A stretch of 64,000 nucleotides of DNA from Bernardetia sp. Lineage in GTDB: Bacteria; Bacteroidota; Bacteroidia; Cytophagales; Bernardetiaceae. Numbering within the stretch: position 1 is the stretch's first letter; every line of letters starts with the position of its first letter. The stretch lies in NCBI RefSeq assembly GCF_020630935.1, contig NZ_JAHDIG010000009.1:26453-90452 (forward strand). The letters are read 5' to 3'. The position numbers were made by a program, and so were the translations under genes. The notes under the pieces are model-generated. The model had not been told where the DNA came from, ran no database searches, and worked only from the letters and a program-made list of their open reading frames with translations. Shown here in pieces: positions 18,701 to 28,806 of the stretch.

Positions 18701-19621
18701 TTATTTTTCTAGCGTAACTTGTTCTAATGAATCAATTTCAGGCGTGTACTGGTTTTCAATAACATATACATAAGAAAGCCGAGTAAAGTCAGTTGCCAAA
18801 TCTATACGAACTTCATTGAAGTTTCCTTTTGCAGAGGTAAAATCAACCTTTTCTATATAACCTACTAAAAATTCTTTAGGATAAAAATTATTTGCTACAC
18901 TCGTAACCACAGTATCGCCTACTTTAATATCTTTGGCAGAAGTATATAAAAGATTAGATTTTCTATAATCCTTTCCATCCCACTGTGTAGTTGCATTGAT
19001 TCCATTGCGCTTTATCTGTGAAGCTACTTGATAATCTATGTGTAAAATACTCCTTACAGTGGCATAATTACTAGAAACAGCTTCTATTTTTCCTACAATT
19101 CCAGAATCTGTAATTACTCCCATTCCTTTCTCTATGCCCTGTTTGCTGCCTTTATTTATAGTCAGAAAGTTGCGTTCTAATAAGTAGGAATGCTTTATTA
19201 CTTTTGCTGGAATGAGTTGATATTTAGAAACTGATAGAAGCTGAAGAGAATCCAAATTTGTAAACTTCTCTGAAAGTTTAGCCAACTGTAAACTATCCTG
19301 TTTCGCTTGAGATAGATTAGCATACGTCTCATCAAAGGCTACTGTATCGTCTATTTGATTTTTTCGTATTTGTGAAGCCAAAAGTGAATGTAGCTTTGCA
19401 TTCTCTTCCAACAGTCTTTCATTCTCATCTTTCAGATTCCAACGAGTAGCCACCCAGTTTTGCATATCCAAACCTGTCCCAACTACTGAACTAGCAGAGG
19501 TAAGAACTACAATTCTCTGATAGGTATTATGATTGACTATAAGCCAAAAACAAATACCCTCCAACAGTAGAAATAGTAGGAAATTACGAAACCGATAAAG
19601 AAAATTAATTAATTCTTTCAA
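18701..19621 (-). CDS. mreC: Rod shape-determining protein MreC
   Basis: The 306-residue protein has one N-terminal membrane helix (about residues 12-30), a short coiled coil (about 60-95, LKDENERLLEENAKLHSLL), and the periplasmic beta-domain pair with FLTINKGSKQGIEKGMGVI and GIVGKIEAVSSNYATV. The start is the TTG at 19621: the frame has a TGA six codons upstream and the next ATG lies after the membrane helix, so an ATG start would remove the anchor. It lies 114 bp after mreB and 5 bp before mreD, clearly one operon. It forms the periplasmic scaffold for cell elongation. Confidence 0.93.
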   Translation of the reverse strand: MKELINFLYRFRNFLLFLLLEGICFWLIVNHNTYQRIVVLTSASSVVGTGLDMQNWVATRWNLKDENERLLEENAKLHSLLASQIRKNQIDDTVAFDETYANLSQAKQDSLQLAKLSEKFTNLDSLQLLSVSKYQLIPAKVIKHSYLLERNFLTINKGSKQGIEKGMGVITDSGIVGKIEAVSSNYATVRSILHIDYQVASQIKRNGINATTQWDGKDYRKSNLLYTSAKDIKVGDTVVTSVANNFYPKEFLVGYIEKVDFTSAKGNFNEVRIDLATDFTRLSYVYVIENQYTPEIDSLEQVTLEK

Positions 19622-19735
19622 TTTTGTTAATCACAAGAATTTAACTCAAAAACATCGAAACTGGACTGTCAAAGGCAAGCCATTTGACCTATAAATTTAT
19701 AATCTAAATAGATTTTTATTCTAAAATCAGCAAAA

Positions 19736-20755
19736 TTAGTCAAGCAACACAGGCTTAAATCTACTTACATCATTGAGCGCAATTCCTGTCCCACGCACTA
19801 CGGCACGTAATGGGTCTTCTGCAATATGGATAGGAAGTTTTGTTTTAAGAGAAAGACGCTTATCCAAACCACGAAGCAATGCACCTCCACCTGTTAGGTA
19901 GATTCCATTTTCATAAATATCGGCAGCAAGCTCTGGAGGAGTAATTTCAAGAGCTTTCAAAACAGCTTCTTCAATTTTAGAAATAGATTTATCAAGAGCA
20001 AAAGCAATTTCGCTATATGATACTTTTACTACTTTTGGAATACCAGTCATCAAATCTCGTCCACGTACTTCATAGTCGTCTGGAGCAGTTTCAAGTTCTG
20101 ACATTGCTGCACCTACTTCAATCTTGATGCGTTCTGCCGAACGCTCACCAATCAGAAGGTTGTGCTGACGACGCATATAATCCAAAATATCTTTGTTAAA
20201 AACATCTCCTGCTGTTCGGATAGACTGGTCGCAGACAATTCCTGAAAGGGCAATAACAGCAATTTCTGTTGTTCCTCCTCCTATATCTACAATCATAGAG
20301 CCGATAGGCTGCTCAATATCAATTCCGATACCAACGGCTGCTGCAATCGGTTCTTTTATCATATAGACCTGTTTTGCCCCTGCTTGTTCGGCAGATTCTT
20401 TTACAGCTCGTTTTTCTACTTCCGTAATGCCAGAAGGAATACAGATAACAATTCGGTTGGAAAGGTTGAAACGTCCACGCTCTATCATCTTGATAAGTCC
20501 TTTTATCATTTGTTGAGCAGCGTCGAAGTCAGCAATTACACCATCACGAAGAGGACGAATAGTACGAATATCTTCGTGTGTTTTCTCGTGCATTTGTTGG
20601 GCTTTTCTTCCGATAGCCATTACTTTTCCAGAGCGTTTGTCAAGTGCGATAATAGAAGGTTCATCTACAACGATTTTTCCTCTATGAATAATTAGTGTGT
20701 TGGCTGTGCCTAAGTCAATAGCGATGTCGCTAGTAAATATATCGAAGAAACCCAT
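19736..20755 (-). CDS. mreB: Rod shape-determining actin-like protein MreB
   Basis: At 339 residues this is a standard MreB. Actin-fold motifs are intact: DLGTANTLIIHRG (phosphate 1), MIVDIGGGTTEIAVIALSG (phosphate 2) and GIYLTGGGALLRGLD (adenosine site). It forms membrane-associated filaments that guide peptidoglycan synthesis and rod shape. It is the first gene of mreBCD. A promoter-like sequence at 21004-21033 would give a leader of roughly 240 nt. Confidence 0.97.
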   Translation of the reverse strand: MGFFDIFTSDIAIDLGTANTLIIHRGKIVVDEPSIIALDKRSGKVMAIGRKAQQMHEKTHEDIRTIRPLRDGVIADFDAAQQMIKGLIKMIERGRFNLSNRIVICIPSGITEVEKRAVKESAEQAGAKQVYMIKEPIAAAVGIGIDIEQPIGSMIVDIGGGTTEIAVIALSGIVCDQSIRTAGDVFNKDILDYMRRQHNLLIGERSAERIKIEVGAAMSELETAPDDYEVRGRDLMTGIPKVVKVSYSEIAFALDKSISKIEEAVLKALEITPPELAADIYENGIYLTGGGALLRGLDKRLSLKTKLPIHIAEDPLRAVVRGTGIALNDVSRFKPVLLD

Positions 20756-21097
20756 ATAAAAGAGTGAATAGCAGGATTGATTCTTTTATTTTATCTATTC
20801 AATTATTTTAGATAAAATAAAGGAAAATATTTTTAAAATTATCTCACACTGAAAGTACAGATGAGATAAAGGGAAGTTGTAAAGTCAAAATTTTATTAGA
20901 TAAATTGTATTTTCTATTGTATTGGTACTATGTTACAGTTGTGTAAAAGTAGTATAATAGTGTCAATAACGAGTTAATAGAGAACATTTTATCAATTCAC
21001 TTGCAAAATTAGAGAATTTAGACGGAAATCAAATATATTTTGGATTTTTTTGAGGAAAATCTATTTCTTACTGAATCGCTTTTATAGAAAAAACATA
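20756..21097. other. mreB upstream region / leader
   Basis: These 342 AT-rich bases separate the divergently placed 5' end of mreB from the 3' end of the ABC exporter gene. Apart from the promoter candidate at 21004-21033 I see no ORF or hairpin of note. Confidence 0.5.
21004..21033 (-). promoter_or_regulatory. Candidate mreBCD promoter
   Basis: On the minus strand TTTG (21030-21033) is followed after 18 bases by TAATTTTG (21004-21011). This matches the Bacteroidota sigma-A pattern (TTTG, then TAnnTTTG). It would start transcription about 240 nt ahead of mreB. Confidence 0.5.
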
Positions 21098-22912
21098 TTA
21101 TCCCTTTTCGGCTTGTAAAAACTGCATTTCGTAGAGTGTGTTGTAATAACCACCTAGTTTTAGGAGTTCTTCGTGTGAGCCACTTTCTTTTATTTCTCCT
21201 TTATCCAAAACCATAATTTTGTCAGCTTTTTGAATAGTTGCTAATCGGTGTGCGATGACGATAGCTGTTCTGCCTTCCATCATTTTTTCAATGGCATTTT
21301 GAATAAGTTCCTCTGTTTCTGAATCTACAGAAGAAGTAGCTTCATCTAAAATCAATATTTGAGGGTTATAGACCATCGCACGAACAAAGGAAATCAGTTG
21401 TCGTTGTCCTACGGAAAGGGTTGCGCCTCGTTCTTGTACATTGTAGTAAAATCCGTTGGGCAATTTTTCGATAAATTCTTTTGCACCTACAAGCTGAGCA
21501 GCTTCTTTGACTTTTTCTAAAGAAATATCTGGATTACGCAGAGTAATATTATCTATGATAGTTCCAGAGAATAGAAATACATCTTGCAAAACAACGCCAA
21601 TATGTCCTCTTAAAGAGCTTAAGTCATAGTCTTCCAAATTTCTATCATCTATGAAAATATCTCCTTTCTGAATTTCATAAAATTTATTTAAAAGATTGAT
21701 AATAGACGATTTTCCTGCGCCTGTTGCTCCTACCATTGCCACCGTTTGCCCTTGTTTTACTTCAAATGAAATATCCTTCAAAACCCACTCTGGTTTTACT
21801 TTCTCCTCCACTTCTTTGTTTTTAGTGCTGTCCATATTGTAGGCAAACCAAACTTCTTCAAAACGAATATTCCCTTTTAAATGCTTGGCAAAATAAGTTC
21901 CGTTGTGTTGGATAGTGCTATTATCATCTAAGAGTTTTAAAATTCTGTCTGAACTCACAATTCCTAATTGAAGCGTATTAAAACGGTCAGCAAGCTGTCT
22001 AACAGGACGGAAAAACATCGATAAAAACAGAATAAAAGCAATCAGTGTTCCTAACTCTATGCGCTCACCCAACACACTAGAAGCTCCGTACCAGACCACT
22101 AAACCTGTTCCTGCTGCTCCTACAATTTCAGCCAAAGGAAAATAAAGTGAATAATATAAAACTGTTTTTACATTGGCTTTTCGATGTTCTTTATTGATGG
22201 CTTCAAATTTTTTGTATTCTCTTTTTTCGCTATTAAAAATCTGAACAATTGCCATTCCTGTAACGTGTTCTTGTACGAATGAATTGAGATTGGAAACGGC
22301 TGTACGAACATCGTTGAACGATTCTTTTACTTTTTCCTTAAAAATATATGTTCCGATAAGCAGGAAAGGCAAAACTGAAAGTGTAACTAAAGTTAGTTTC
22401 CAGTCTAAATAGAGCATTGCTATCAAGATAAAAGTAAGTTGTAGAATATCTCCTAAAATATTGGCAATGCCTTGTGTAAAAATATTAGAAAGTGTTTCTA
22501 TATCTGAAATCGTACGTGTTACGAGCCTACCAATAGGTGTTTTGTCATAAAATGAGAGTTTCATTTCCATCAAATGATTATAGACTTGCATACGAATATC
22601 ACGCACTACATTTTGCCCTAACCACCCTGAAAGATAGCTATGAATAAATTCCACACCTACTTGTAAAATAGCAGAAGCAATAAGCAGAATGAGCATAAGA
22701 TTTAGCCCTTCCCAGTTGCTTTGAAGAATATAATCATCAACAGTAAGTTTGATAAGATAGGGACGAATAGGCGCAATTACGCCCAACAAAACAGTAAGAA
22801 AAATTATAAAATAAAAATAGCCTTGGTAGGGCTTTACAAAAACAAAAATACGTTTGAGTATTTTCCAATCAAATATTTCTCCTTTGGGAGTAGATTTTTC
22901 TAAATTTGCCAT
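21098..22912 (-). CDS. ABC exporter, fused permease and ATPase (MsbA/lipid-multidrug type)
   Basis: I place the start at the ATG at 22912 (604 residues); the frame extends 26 codons further upstream, but that segment does not look like a transporter N-terminus. Six membrane helices occupy about residues 25-320, and the nucleotide-binding domain about 350-600. Visible motifs are Walker A GATGAGKSS, signature LSVGQRQL, Walker B ILILDEATSSVD and the switch His in VIAHRLATI. It is a half-transporter that would act as a homodimer in the inner membrane, exporting lipids or drugs; the substrate cannot be told. It lies 134 bp downstream of the giant kinase gene on the same strand. Confidence 0.9.
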   Translation of the reverse strand: MANLEKSTPKGEIFDWKILKRIFVFVKPYQGYFYFIIFLTVLLGVIAPIRPYLIKLTVDDYILQSNWEGLNLMLILLIASAILQVGVEFIHSYLSGWLGQNVVRDIRMQVYNHLMEMKLSFYDKTPIGRLVTRTISDIETLSNIFTQGIANILGDILQLTFILIAMLYLDWKLTLVTLSVLPFLLIGTYIFKEKVKESFNDVRTAVSNLNSFVQEHVTGMAIVQIFNSEKREYKKFEAINKEHRKANVKTVLYYSLYFPLAEIVGAAGTGLVVWYGASSVLGERIELGTLIAFILFLSMFFRPVRQLADRFNTLQLGIVSSDRILKLLDDNSTIQHNGTYFAKHLKGNIRFEEVWFAYNMDSTKNKEVEEKVKPEWVLKDISFEVKQGQTVAMVGATGAGKSSIINLLNKFYEIQKGDIFIDDRNLEDYDLSSLRGHIGVVLQDVFLFSGTIIDNITLRNPDISLEKVKEAAQLVGAKEFIEKLPNGFYYNVQERGATLSVGQRQLISFVRAMVYNPQILILDEATSSVDSETEELIQNAIEKMMEGRTAIVIAHRLATIQKADKIMVLDKGEIKESGSHEELLKLGGYYNTLYEMQFLQAEKG

Positions 22913-23046
22913 AAAAAAGTAGTGGAAATAGAGTACATTCTGCAAGTTACATATCTCACTTGATTTTGCTACAACGAACTCGTATTGCAATAGGTTTTTT
23001 TAACAATTCATATCCCCTATTTCCAATGTAAAGTTAGGACAGAAAC

Positions 23047-26000
23047 TTACAATTTGATACCGATAAGTGTAATATCATCTCTCTGTTCTGCACTTCCCAT
23101 GTGATGATATAAACTATCTAGTATTATCTTTTTCTGTTGTTTCAGAGGTGTTATTTTTGAGATTGATTCTAATAGTTTGATTAGTTCTCTAGTTCCATAC
23201 TTATTAAGTTTTTCATCAGATTGGTCTGGAAAGCCATCACTAAAAAGATATAAACACTCTCCTTTATTGAGTTGTAATTTGTGGTGTGAAAATTTACGCT
23301 TGCTTTCTCTTTGTACTCCACCTACTGAGCGTCTGTCTCCTTTGATAACTAAAAATTCCCCTTCTTGTGTGTACCACAACGAACGTTTGGCAGCAGCACT
23401 CTCAATATCTACTTTTCCATTCTCTAAATATTTTGCTTTGATAAGCACCATATCCATACCATCTCTATTATTAGTAGTAGTTTGGCGTAAAGCCTTTCTA
23501 ACTCCGATATGTAGAGCTTCAATGATTCGTGAGGGCTGGGTAATATTTTTTTGTAAAACCATCTCATTGAGTAGTGTATTTCCAATCATGGACATAAATG
23601 CACCTGGTACGCCATGTCCTGTACAATCTACCACAGCCACAAGAATTTCATCTTTTACTTTTGTTATCCAGTAAAAATCTCCACTTACAATATCTTTGGG
23701 TTGGAAAAGGACAAATGCATCAGTAAAGTGTGATTTTAGTTCTATTTTGGCTGGGAAAATAGCTTTTTGAATTGTTTCAGCATAACGAATACTTGATGTA
23801 ATGCGCTCTTGTGAATGTTTGAGTTCAGTTGTTCGCTCATCTACAATAGTTTCAAGATTTTCATAAACTAAGGCATTATCAATCGAAACAGCAATTTGGG
23901 AAGAAAGTAGATTTAATAAGTTTAATCGCTCTTTGTTAAAAATAGTATGAGAATGGTTGTTCTCCAAATACAATAATGCTAGAACTTCTCCTTGCTTCAT
24001 GATAGGCATGCAAAGTAATGACCTTACTGTGTGTTCTTTTATGTAACTGTCTTGCTTAAAAGTAGCATTCTGATATGCGTTATCTAAAATAATAGCTTCT
24101 TTTGTGCGAATAACATAATTCAAAACTGTGGAAGCTAGCGTATTGCTATCTTGAACAGGCTCAGATTGCATCACTTGAGTTATATTATCAGCAAGTGAGT
24201 AATAGGCATCAATTTGAAATCCTGTATCTTTTTTCAAAATGAGATAACCCTTTTCTGCACCAGCATTTTCTACAATAATATGAATCATCTTAGAAAGCAG
24301 ATTTTCTAGTTTTATTTCACTAGAAATGGCTTGACTAGCCTTTAAAATAGTATTTATATCCAATGCCGTTCCGATAGATGTTCCCTTAGAACTAGATGTG
24401 CTATATGAAGAAATAACAGTAGCTCCAATAGTAGAATCACGTGAAAAGCCACTTGCTTTTCTTTGACCATCCAACAATAATCGATATTGTTTCTCTAGTA
24501 GAGAAACTTTCTTGTTAGCTCCCCACATCCTATATAAATAATCAGCTTTTTGAATATAGATTCTTGCAAAATCTTTCTTGTCCAAACTCAAATAAAATTT
24601 TCCTGCAAGCTCATTGACAAGTGCTTCGTCATGTACAAACTGATTTTGTTGAGCAGCAAGTATTGCCTTATCATAAAACTTCATTGCTGAAACAATATCT
24701 TGCTGTATTTGAGCTAATTGTGCTTCCACCATAAAATATAAATGAGTAAAATTTTCAGGACAGTTTTCCATCCAAATTTTCATTTGATTTTGGTTAGTTG
24801 CTATTATGTCTAAATACTCTTCCTTTTTTGGATGATTTGGTTCTTGAATAATAAGACCACAAAGCGCAAGGCTATAATTATTGTTATGAAACCAGTTCCA
24901 TTCAGAACCAAAGAGAGCTATCATGAGAGGAATGGCAGCTTGAGAGTGTGTCAGAGCCTTTTGATAGTCTTCTTGATAGAGGTACATTCTAGCTTTTAGT
25001 GGCTCATAAACTGCTGCTCCTATTGGAAGCTCTTTGTACCCCTCTAAATAAGTTTTTTCATTAAATTCATCATTATCAAAACTATCAGAAGTTTTGCTTA
25101 ATCCCATCAAGTTTTTGACATAGGCATTTACCACAACACCAAGCTGTGCTACCCCATGATTTTTTATACTATGCTGGATGGCTGTGTTTGTATCTATATC
25201 TAAGGCTATTTTTTCTAAATTAATACCTGATAATACTTGATGCCTTGCCAAAACACAATGTGCATAGCCTGCATAGCCATAGTTTCCTGCAGCAACACTT
25301 GCTTCAAATCCAGTTTTCAAATAGTGTAACCCTTCTCTTACAGGCTTTCTCCAATGATGAATAAATACTCCAATAAGGTGATTTATAGGTCCTTTCGTAC
25401 GCAAATCCTCAAATTTGTCATTAAGTTTGAGAGATAGTTGCCCTAAATCGTATCCTAGTTTATATTCTCCCATTCCAGAAGATACAAATGTGGCATACGC
25501 CGTATATGCCCACCCTGTTTCTGCTGTATTTCCATGTTGGATGGCTAAAGTAATCATTTTTGCAGATGTTAATAAAACGAGACTCATATCTCCAACCATA
25601 TAACAGGAAGTCCAAGTTAGATAAAGAATCTTAACAGCTTCTTTTAGCTCTTTATTCTGCATAATAGGCAGAGTTTCTAAAAACCCTATTCCTCCATTTT
25701 TATCTAAAATTTCACTAATATATGCTGTTTCTTTTTGAAAAACCGCTGTTTTTTCATTTTCTTCTTGAGGGAGTTCAATATCTAAAATAGCAAGAGCTTT
25801 CCTAGCTAATTCGATGGCATCATTAAATTTAAAGGAGCTTTCTAAAAGTAAAATTTGAGTATTATAAATTCTTACTTTCTCTAGTTTAGATTCAGATTTT
25901 TCTAATAGTAGATTAAAAATTTTATCAGCTTCTTTTTTCTTTGCTTTTAAAAATAAGCAGTCAGCTAACAGACTATATATTTCAAAAGTTTGGTTTCGTT

Positions 26001-28347
26001 GATTTTTCCAAGCATTCTTATCCAACAATGAAATAGCTGTTTGCAGATAAGCAATAGCAGGAAGATAAGCCAATGATTGTTTGGCTTTGCGTGCTGCCCT
26101 AAGATTTACACGAACAAGCTCTTTTATTTCTTTCTCTTCTTCTATTAAATCTATTCCTTCGTTGTAGTAGTTAGCAACATCACAAATCCATTCATTGACA
26201 TACTCTTCATCTCTTTGGTAATAGACAAAACGAGCAATTTTCAGACTTGCTTCTTTTTGCTCTTCTTCTTTCATAAGAGAATACGCTGCCTGCTGAACTC
26301 TATCGTGTAGAAAATAAAAAGCTATTTGAGCATTTTCTGTTGTTTCATCAATTCCTTTGTAGCTATCATTTTCTGAATAAATCAAGCCTTCTTGAAGAGC
26401 AGGAGTAAGCCTATCTACCGTTTCTTTTAAAGAATATTCTGCAACACTAGCCACCATGTGAATATCAAACTTGCCTCCCACACAAGAAGCATATTTTAGT
26501 ATCTCCTGTGTTTTTTTATCTAATTGCTTTATTTTTTGAGACATGAGTTCTACTACATTGTCTGTACTGTCTCTTTCTTTTATCTTATCAATATTCCATG
26601 TCCATTCTTTTTTCTTTTTATTGAACTCTATGAGGTGTTGGTCGTAGAGCATTTCCAAAAACTGGTTGGTAAAAAACGGATTTCCTTGCGTTTTTTGGTA
26701 AATTATCTTGGTTAGGTCATAACTACCTTCGCTTTGTTGATTGAGTGTTTCGTTTACAAGTGTAGCAATATTCTCAAAGCTGAGAGGTTGTAATATTATC
26801 TTTGTCATAGATACATTATCATTTTCTAGCTCTCCAACTTTTATAGAAAAGGGGTGTGAGGTATCTACTTCGTTGTCTCTATATGTTCCGATGAGCATTA
26901 AATGCGTATTATTAGTATCAGTCATGAGAAGTTCTAACAAACTCAAACTTCCACTATCTGCCCACTGCCAATCGTCAATAAAAATAACTAATGGGTGTTC
27001 CTGTTTACTTATTGCCCTTACAAAGTTCTGAATTACTAAGTTAAAACGATTCTGAGTTTCACTTGGTCCTAGCTTTGGTACTGGATTTTGTTTGCCTATA
27101 ATAAGTTCTAAAGAAGGAATTACTTCTGTCAAAACACCTCCATTTATGCCTAATGCAATTTTTATTTTTTGTTCCCATCTCTTGATTCGTTCTTGCGATT
27201 CGGTCAAGATTTGCTGAATGAAACTTTTAAAACTCTCAATAATTGCACTGTAAGGAGCATCTCGCTGAAATTGGTCAAATTTTCCTTTTACAAAATATCC
27301 TCTTTTTTGAGTGATAGATTTATAGAGTTCATTTACTATAGCCGTTTTTCCAATGCCTGAGTATCCTCCTAAAAGAACTAAATGACTTGCTCCATAGCTT
27401 ACCTTATCAAATATTTTGCTTAGTTTTTCAATTTCTTTTTCTCTTCCATAAAGTTTTTCTGGAATCTGAAAGTTGGTTGTAATATCGTTTGTCCCTAACT
27501 GAAAATCTATTTTTTCTTTACCTTCTTTAAGTGCCTTAGAAAGCCGTTCTAAATCTTTTTGTAACCCAAAAGCAGTTTGGTATCTTGCTTCTGCATTTTT
27601 ACGTAATAGTTTTTCTAATATCTTGGAGAGAATAGGAGGAATATTCGTGTTTTTTGTATGAGCTAGAGCTGGAGTGAGTGCAATATGTGAGTGTACCAAT
27701 TCCATTATATCTAACGATTCGAAAGGGAGTTTGCCAGTGAAAAGCTCATAGAGTGTTATACCTAAAGAATACAAATCTGTACGAACATCTATCGAACGGT
27801 TTACTCTTCCTGTTTGCTCTGGAGAAATATACATAATTGTACCTTCCATAGCATTGGTTACTTCAGCATTTTGCTTCTGTCTCTTAAACGTTGAAGCAAT
27901 ACCAAAGTCAATAATATAAACACACTTATCTTTTCCTATAATGATGTTTTTTGGATTTATATCTTTATGAATTACATTAGCCTGATGCACTTCTTGTAAT
28001 GCCATCGTAGTATGTATAGCAATGCTCAAACTATCTTCTAATGAAAGTTTATTGGTTTGCTGATACTCTTTCAAAGACTGTCCATCTATATAATTTAATA
28101 TTAAAATATGTCGGTCATCTATTCTAAGCTGCCTTATTGATTTACGTATAGCATCTGATTTTATATTTTGAGTTAGGGCGTGTTCTTCTTTAAATTTAGC
28201 AATGTCTCTCAAAGACGGCATACTGTCTCTCAAAACTTTAATAGCTACCTTCTTATTTAGTTCTTTGTGTATTCCTTCATAGACAATTGTCATCTGTCCG
28301 ACATGTATTTCTCTGACATCAGTAGCAAAGGGGAAAATATTATTCAT
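23047..28347 (-). CDS. Giant Ser/Thr kinase - AAA ATPase - GAF - SpoIIE phosphatase
   Basis: The 1766-residue protein combines four modules. Residues about 8-270 are a Hanks-type kinase with catalytic Lys37, HKDINPKN (His127-Asn134) and DFG (147-149), plus the activation-segment end YISPEQTGR. Residues about 300-560 are a signalling ATPase with Walker A GGYSGIGKT (327-335) and FIDDWQWAD. About 600-1300 is a helical TPR-like region. A GAF domain lies near 1340-1500 and a PP2C-type SpoIIE phosphatase at about 1520-1766 (DCTGHGVPGAFMSM, LFSDGFPDQ, RDDITLIGI). It has no membrane segment. It would integrate a ligand signal and both phosphorylate and dephosphorylate partners, by family anti-sigma or STAS proteins. 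All catalytic motifs look intact. No target gene is adjacent. Confidence 0.92.
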   Translation of the reverse strand: MNNIFPFATDVREIHVGQMTIVYEGIHKELNKKVAIKVLRDSMPSLRDIAKFKEEHALTQNIKSDAIRKSIRQLRIDDRHILILNYIDGQSLKEYQQTNKLSLEDSLSIAIHTTMALQEVHQANVIHKDINPKNIIIGKDKCVYIIDFGIASTFKRQKQNAEVTNAMEGTIMYISPEQTGRVNRSIDVRTDLYSLGITLYELFTGKLPFESLDIMELVHSHIALTPALAHTKNTNIPPILSKILEKLLRKNAEARYQTAFGLQKDLERLSKALKEGKEKIDFQLGTNDITTNFQIPEKLYGREKEIEKLSKIFDKVSYGASHLVLLGGYSGIGKTAIVNELYKSITQKRGYFVKGKFDQFQRDAPYSAIIESFKSFIQQILTESQERIKRWEQKIKIALGINGGVLTEVIPSLELIIGKQNPVPKLGPSETQNRFNLVIQNFVRAISKQEHPLVIFIDDWQWADSGSLSLLELLMTDTNNTHLMLIGTYRDNEVDTSHPFSIKVGELENDNVSMTKIILQPLSFENIATLVNETLNQQSEGSYDLTKIIYQKTQGNPFFTNQFLEMLYDQHLIEFNKKKKEWTWNIDKIKERDSTDNVVELMSQKIKQLDKKTQEILKYASCVGGKFDIHMVASVAEYSLKETVDRLTPALQEGLIYSENDSYKGIDETTENAQIAFYFLHDRVQQAAYSLMKEEEQKEASLKIARFVYYQRDEEYVNEWICDVANYYNEGIDLIEEEKEIKELVRVNLRAARKAKQSLAYLPAIAYLQTAISLLDKNAWKNQRNQTFEIYSLLADCLFLKAKKKEADKIFNLLLEKSESKLEKVRIYNTQILLLESSFKFNDAIELARKALAILDIELPQEENEKTAVFQKETAYISEILDKNGGIGFLETLPIMQNKELKEAVKILYLTWTSCYMVGDMSLVLLTSAKMITLAIQHGNTAETGWAYTAYATFVSSGMGEYKLGYDLGQLSLKLNDKFEDLRTKGPINHLIGVFIHHWRKPVREGLHYLKTGFEASVAAGNYGYAGYAHCVLARHQVLSGINLEKIALDIDTNTAIQHSIKNHGVAQLGVVVNAYVKNLMGLSKTSDSFDNDEFNEKTYLEGYKELPIGAAVYEPLKARMYLYQEDYQKALTHSQAAIPLMIALFGSEWNWFHNNNYSLALCGLIIQEPNHPKKEEYLDIIATNQNQMKIWMENCPENFTHLYFMVEAQLAQIQQDIVSAMKFYDKAILAAQQNQFVHDEALVNELAGKFYLSLDKKDFARIYIQKADYLYRMWGANKKVSLLEKQYRLLLDGQRKASGFSRDSTIGATVISSYSTSSSKGTSIGTALDINTILKASQAISSEIKLENLLSKMIHIIVENAGAEKGYLILKKDTGFQIDAYYSLADNITQVMQSEPVQDSNTLASTVLNYVIRTKEAIILDNAYQNATFKQDSYIKEHTVRSLLCMPIMKQGEVLALLYLENNHSHTIFNKERLNLLNLLSSQIAVSIDNALVYENLETIVDERTTELKHSQERITSSIRYAETIQKAIFPAKIELKSHFTDAFVLFQPKDIVSGDFYWITKVKDEILVAVVDCTGHGVPGAFMSMIGNTLLNEMVLQKNITQPSRIIEALHIGVRKALRQTTTNNRDGMDMVLIKAKYLENGKVDIESAAAKRSLWYTQEGEFLVIKGDRRSVGGVQRESKRKFSHHKLQLNKGECLYLFSDGFPDQSDEKLNKYGTRELIKLLESISKITPLKQQKKIILDSLYHHMGSAEQRDDITLIGIKL

Positions 28348-28480
28348 AAGTAGTAGTAAATATTATTTTGCATAAGTTGGGGAAGTCTGAATATACCATT
28401 TTTCCTGCATAAAAATATTCTTTATTTACGTTTTTTTCTATACAATTTATCTATTTCGATTAAAAAGGCTAAAACATGTT

Positions 28481-28675
28481 ATGAAACTTCGCTTTGAAGG
28501 AAAAAGCAGTGTAATAGAATAACTCTACTAAACAAACAAGGAAAAAAATAGCTTTTTCAAGCTAGATTACTCAAAAAATTATGCTGATATTGCTAAACTG
28601 AATTAGTCTGAACTTACTACCTTTCATGCTTGGTATATTGGTACTCATTCAGATGGCTTTTATTCTAAAAAGTAA
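28481..28675 (+). pseudogene. Possible decayed small gene (65 codons, three in-frame stops)
   Basis: From an ATG at 28481 a single frame runs 65 codons to a TAA at 28673 but is broken by TAA at codons 14 and 17 and a TAG near codon 45. The stretches between stops read like protein, especially the end (FHAWYIGTHSDGFYSKK) and SFFKLDYSKNYADIAKLN. A strong terminator that also works in this direction follows 58 bp later. This suggests a dead gene, but the segment is short and AT-rich and may be chance. Confidence 0.3.
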
Positions 28676-28733
28676 GTTTATTTTAAGAAAAATTGTAGTA
28701 ATAATCCAGTCTCAATATATCATTCAACACCAA

Positions 28734-28772
28734 AAAAGGCTATTACTTTTTGAGTAATAGCCTTTTGTTTTT
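28734..28772. terminator. Bidirectional hairpin terminator
   Basis: A 14-bp perfect stem AAAAGGCTATTACT (28734-28747) pairs with 28753-28766, with T-runs on both outer sides. It lies 41 bp after the lipoprotein stop on the minus strand. Confidence 0.85.
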
Positions 28773-28806
28773 TAATAAAAAATAGACTTTCTATAAAAGT
28801 CAGTTC

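Larger units (their letters stand above)
28348..28806. other. Intergenic region with gene remnant and terminator
   Basis: This region lies between the 5' end of the kinase gene and the 3' end of a small lipoprotein gene. It contains a possible decayed gene (28481-28675) and a strong hairpin (28734-28766), listed separately. I found no clear promoter for the kinase. Confidence 0.5.

Noticed and set aside
22913..22990. N-terminal extension of the ABC exporter to 22990
   Set aside because: The 26 extra residues look unlike the family and precede a normal start at 22912.
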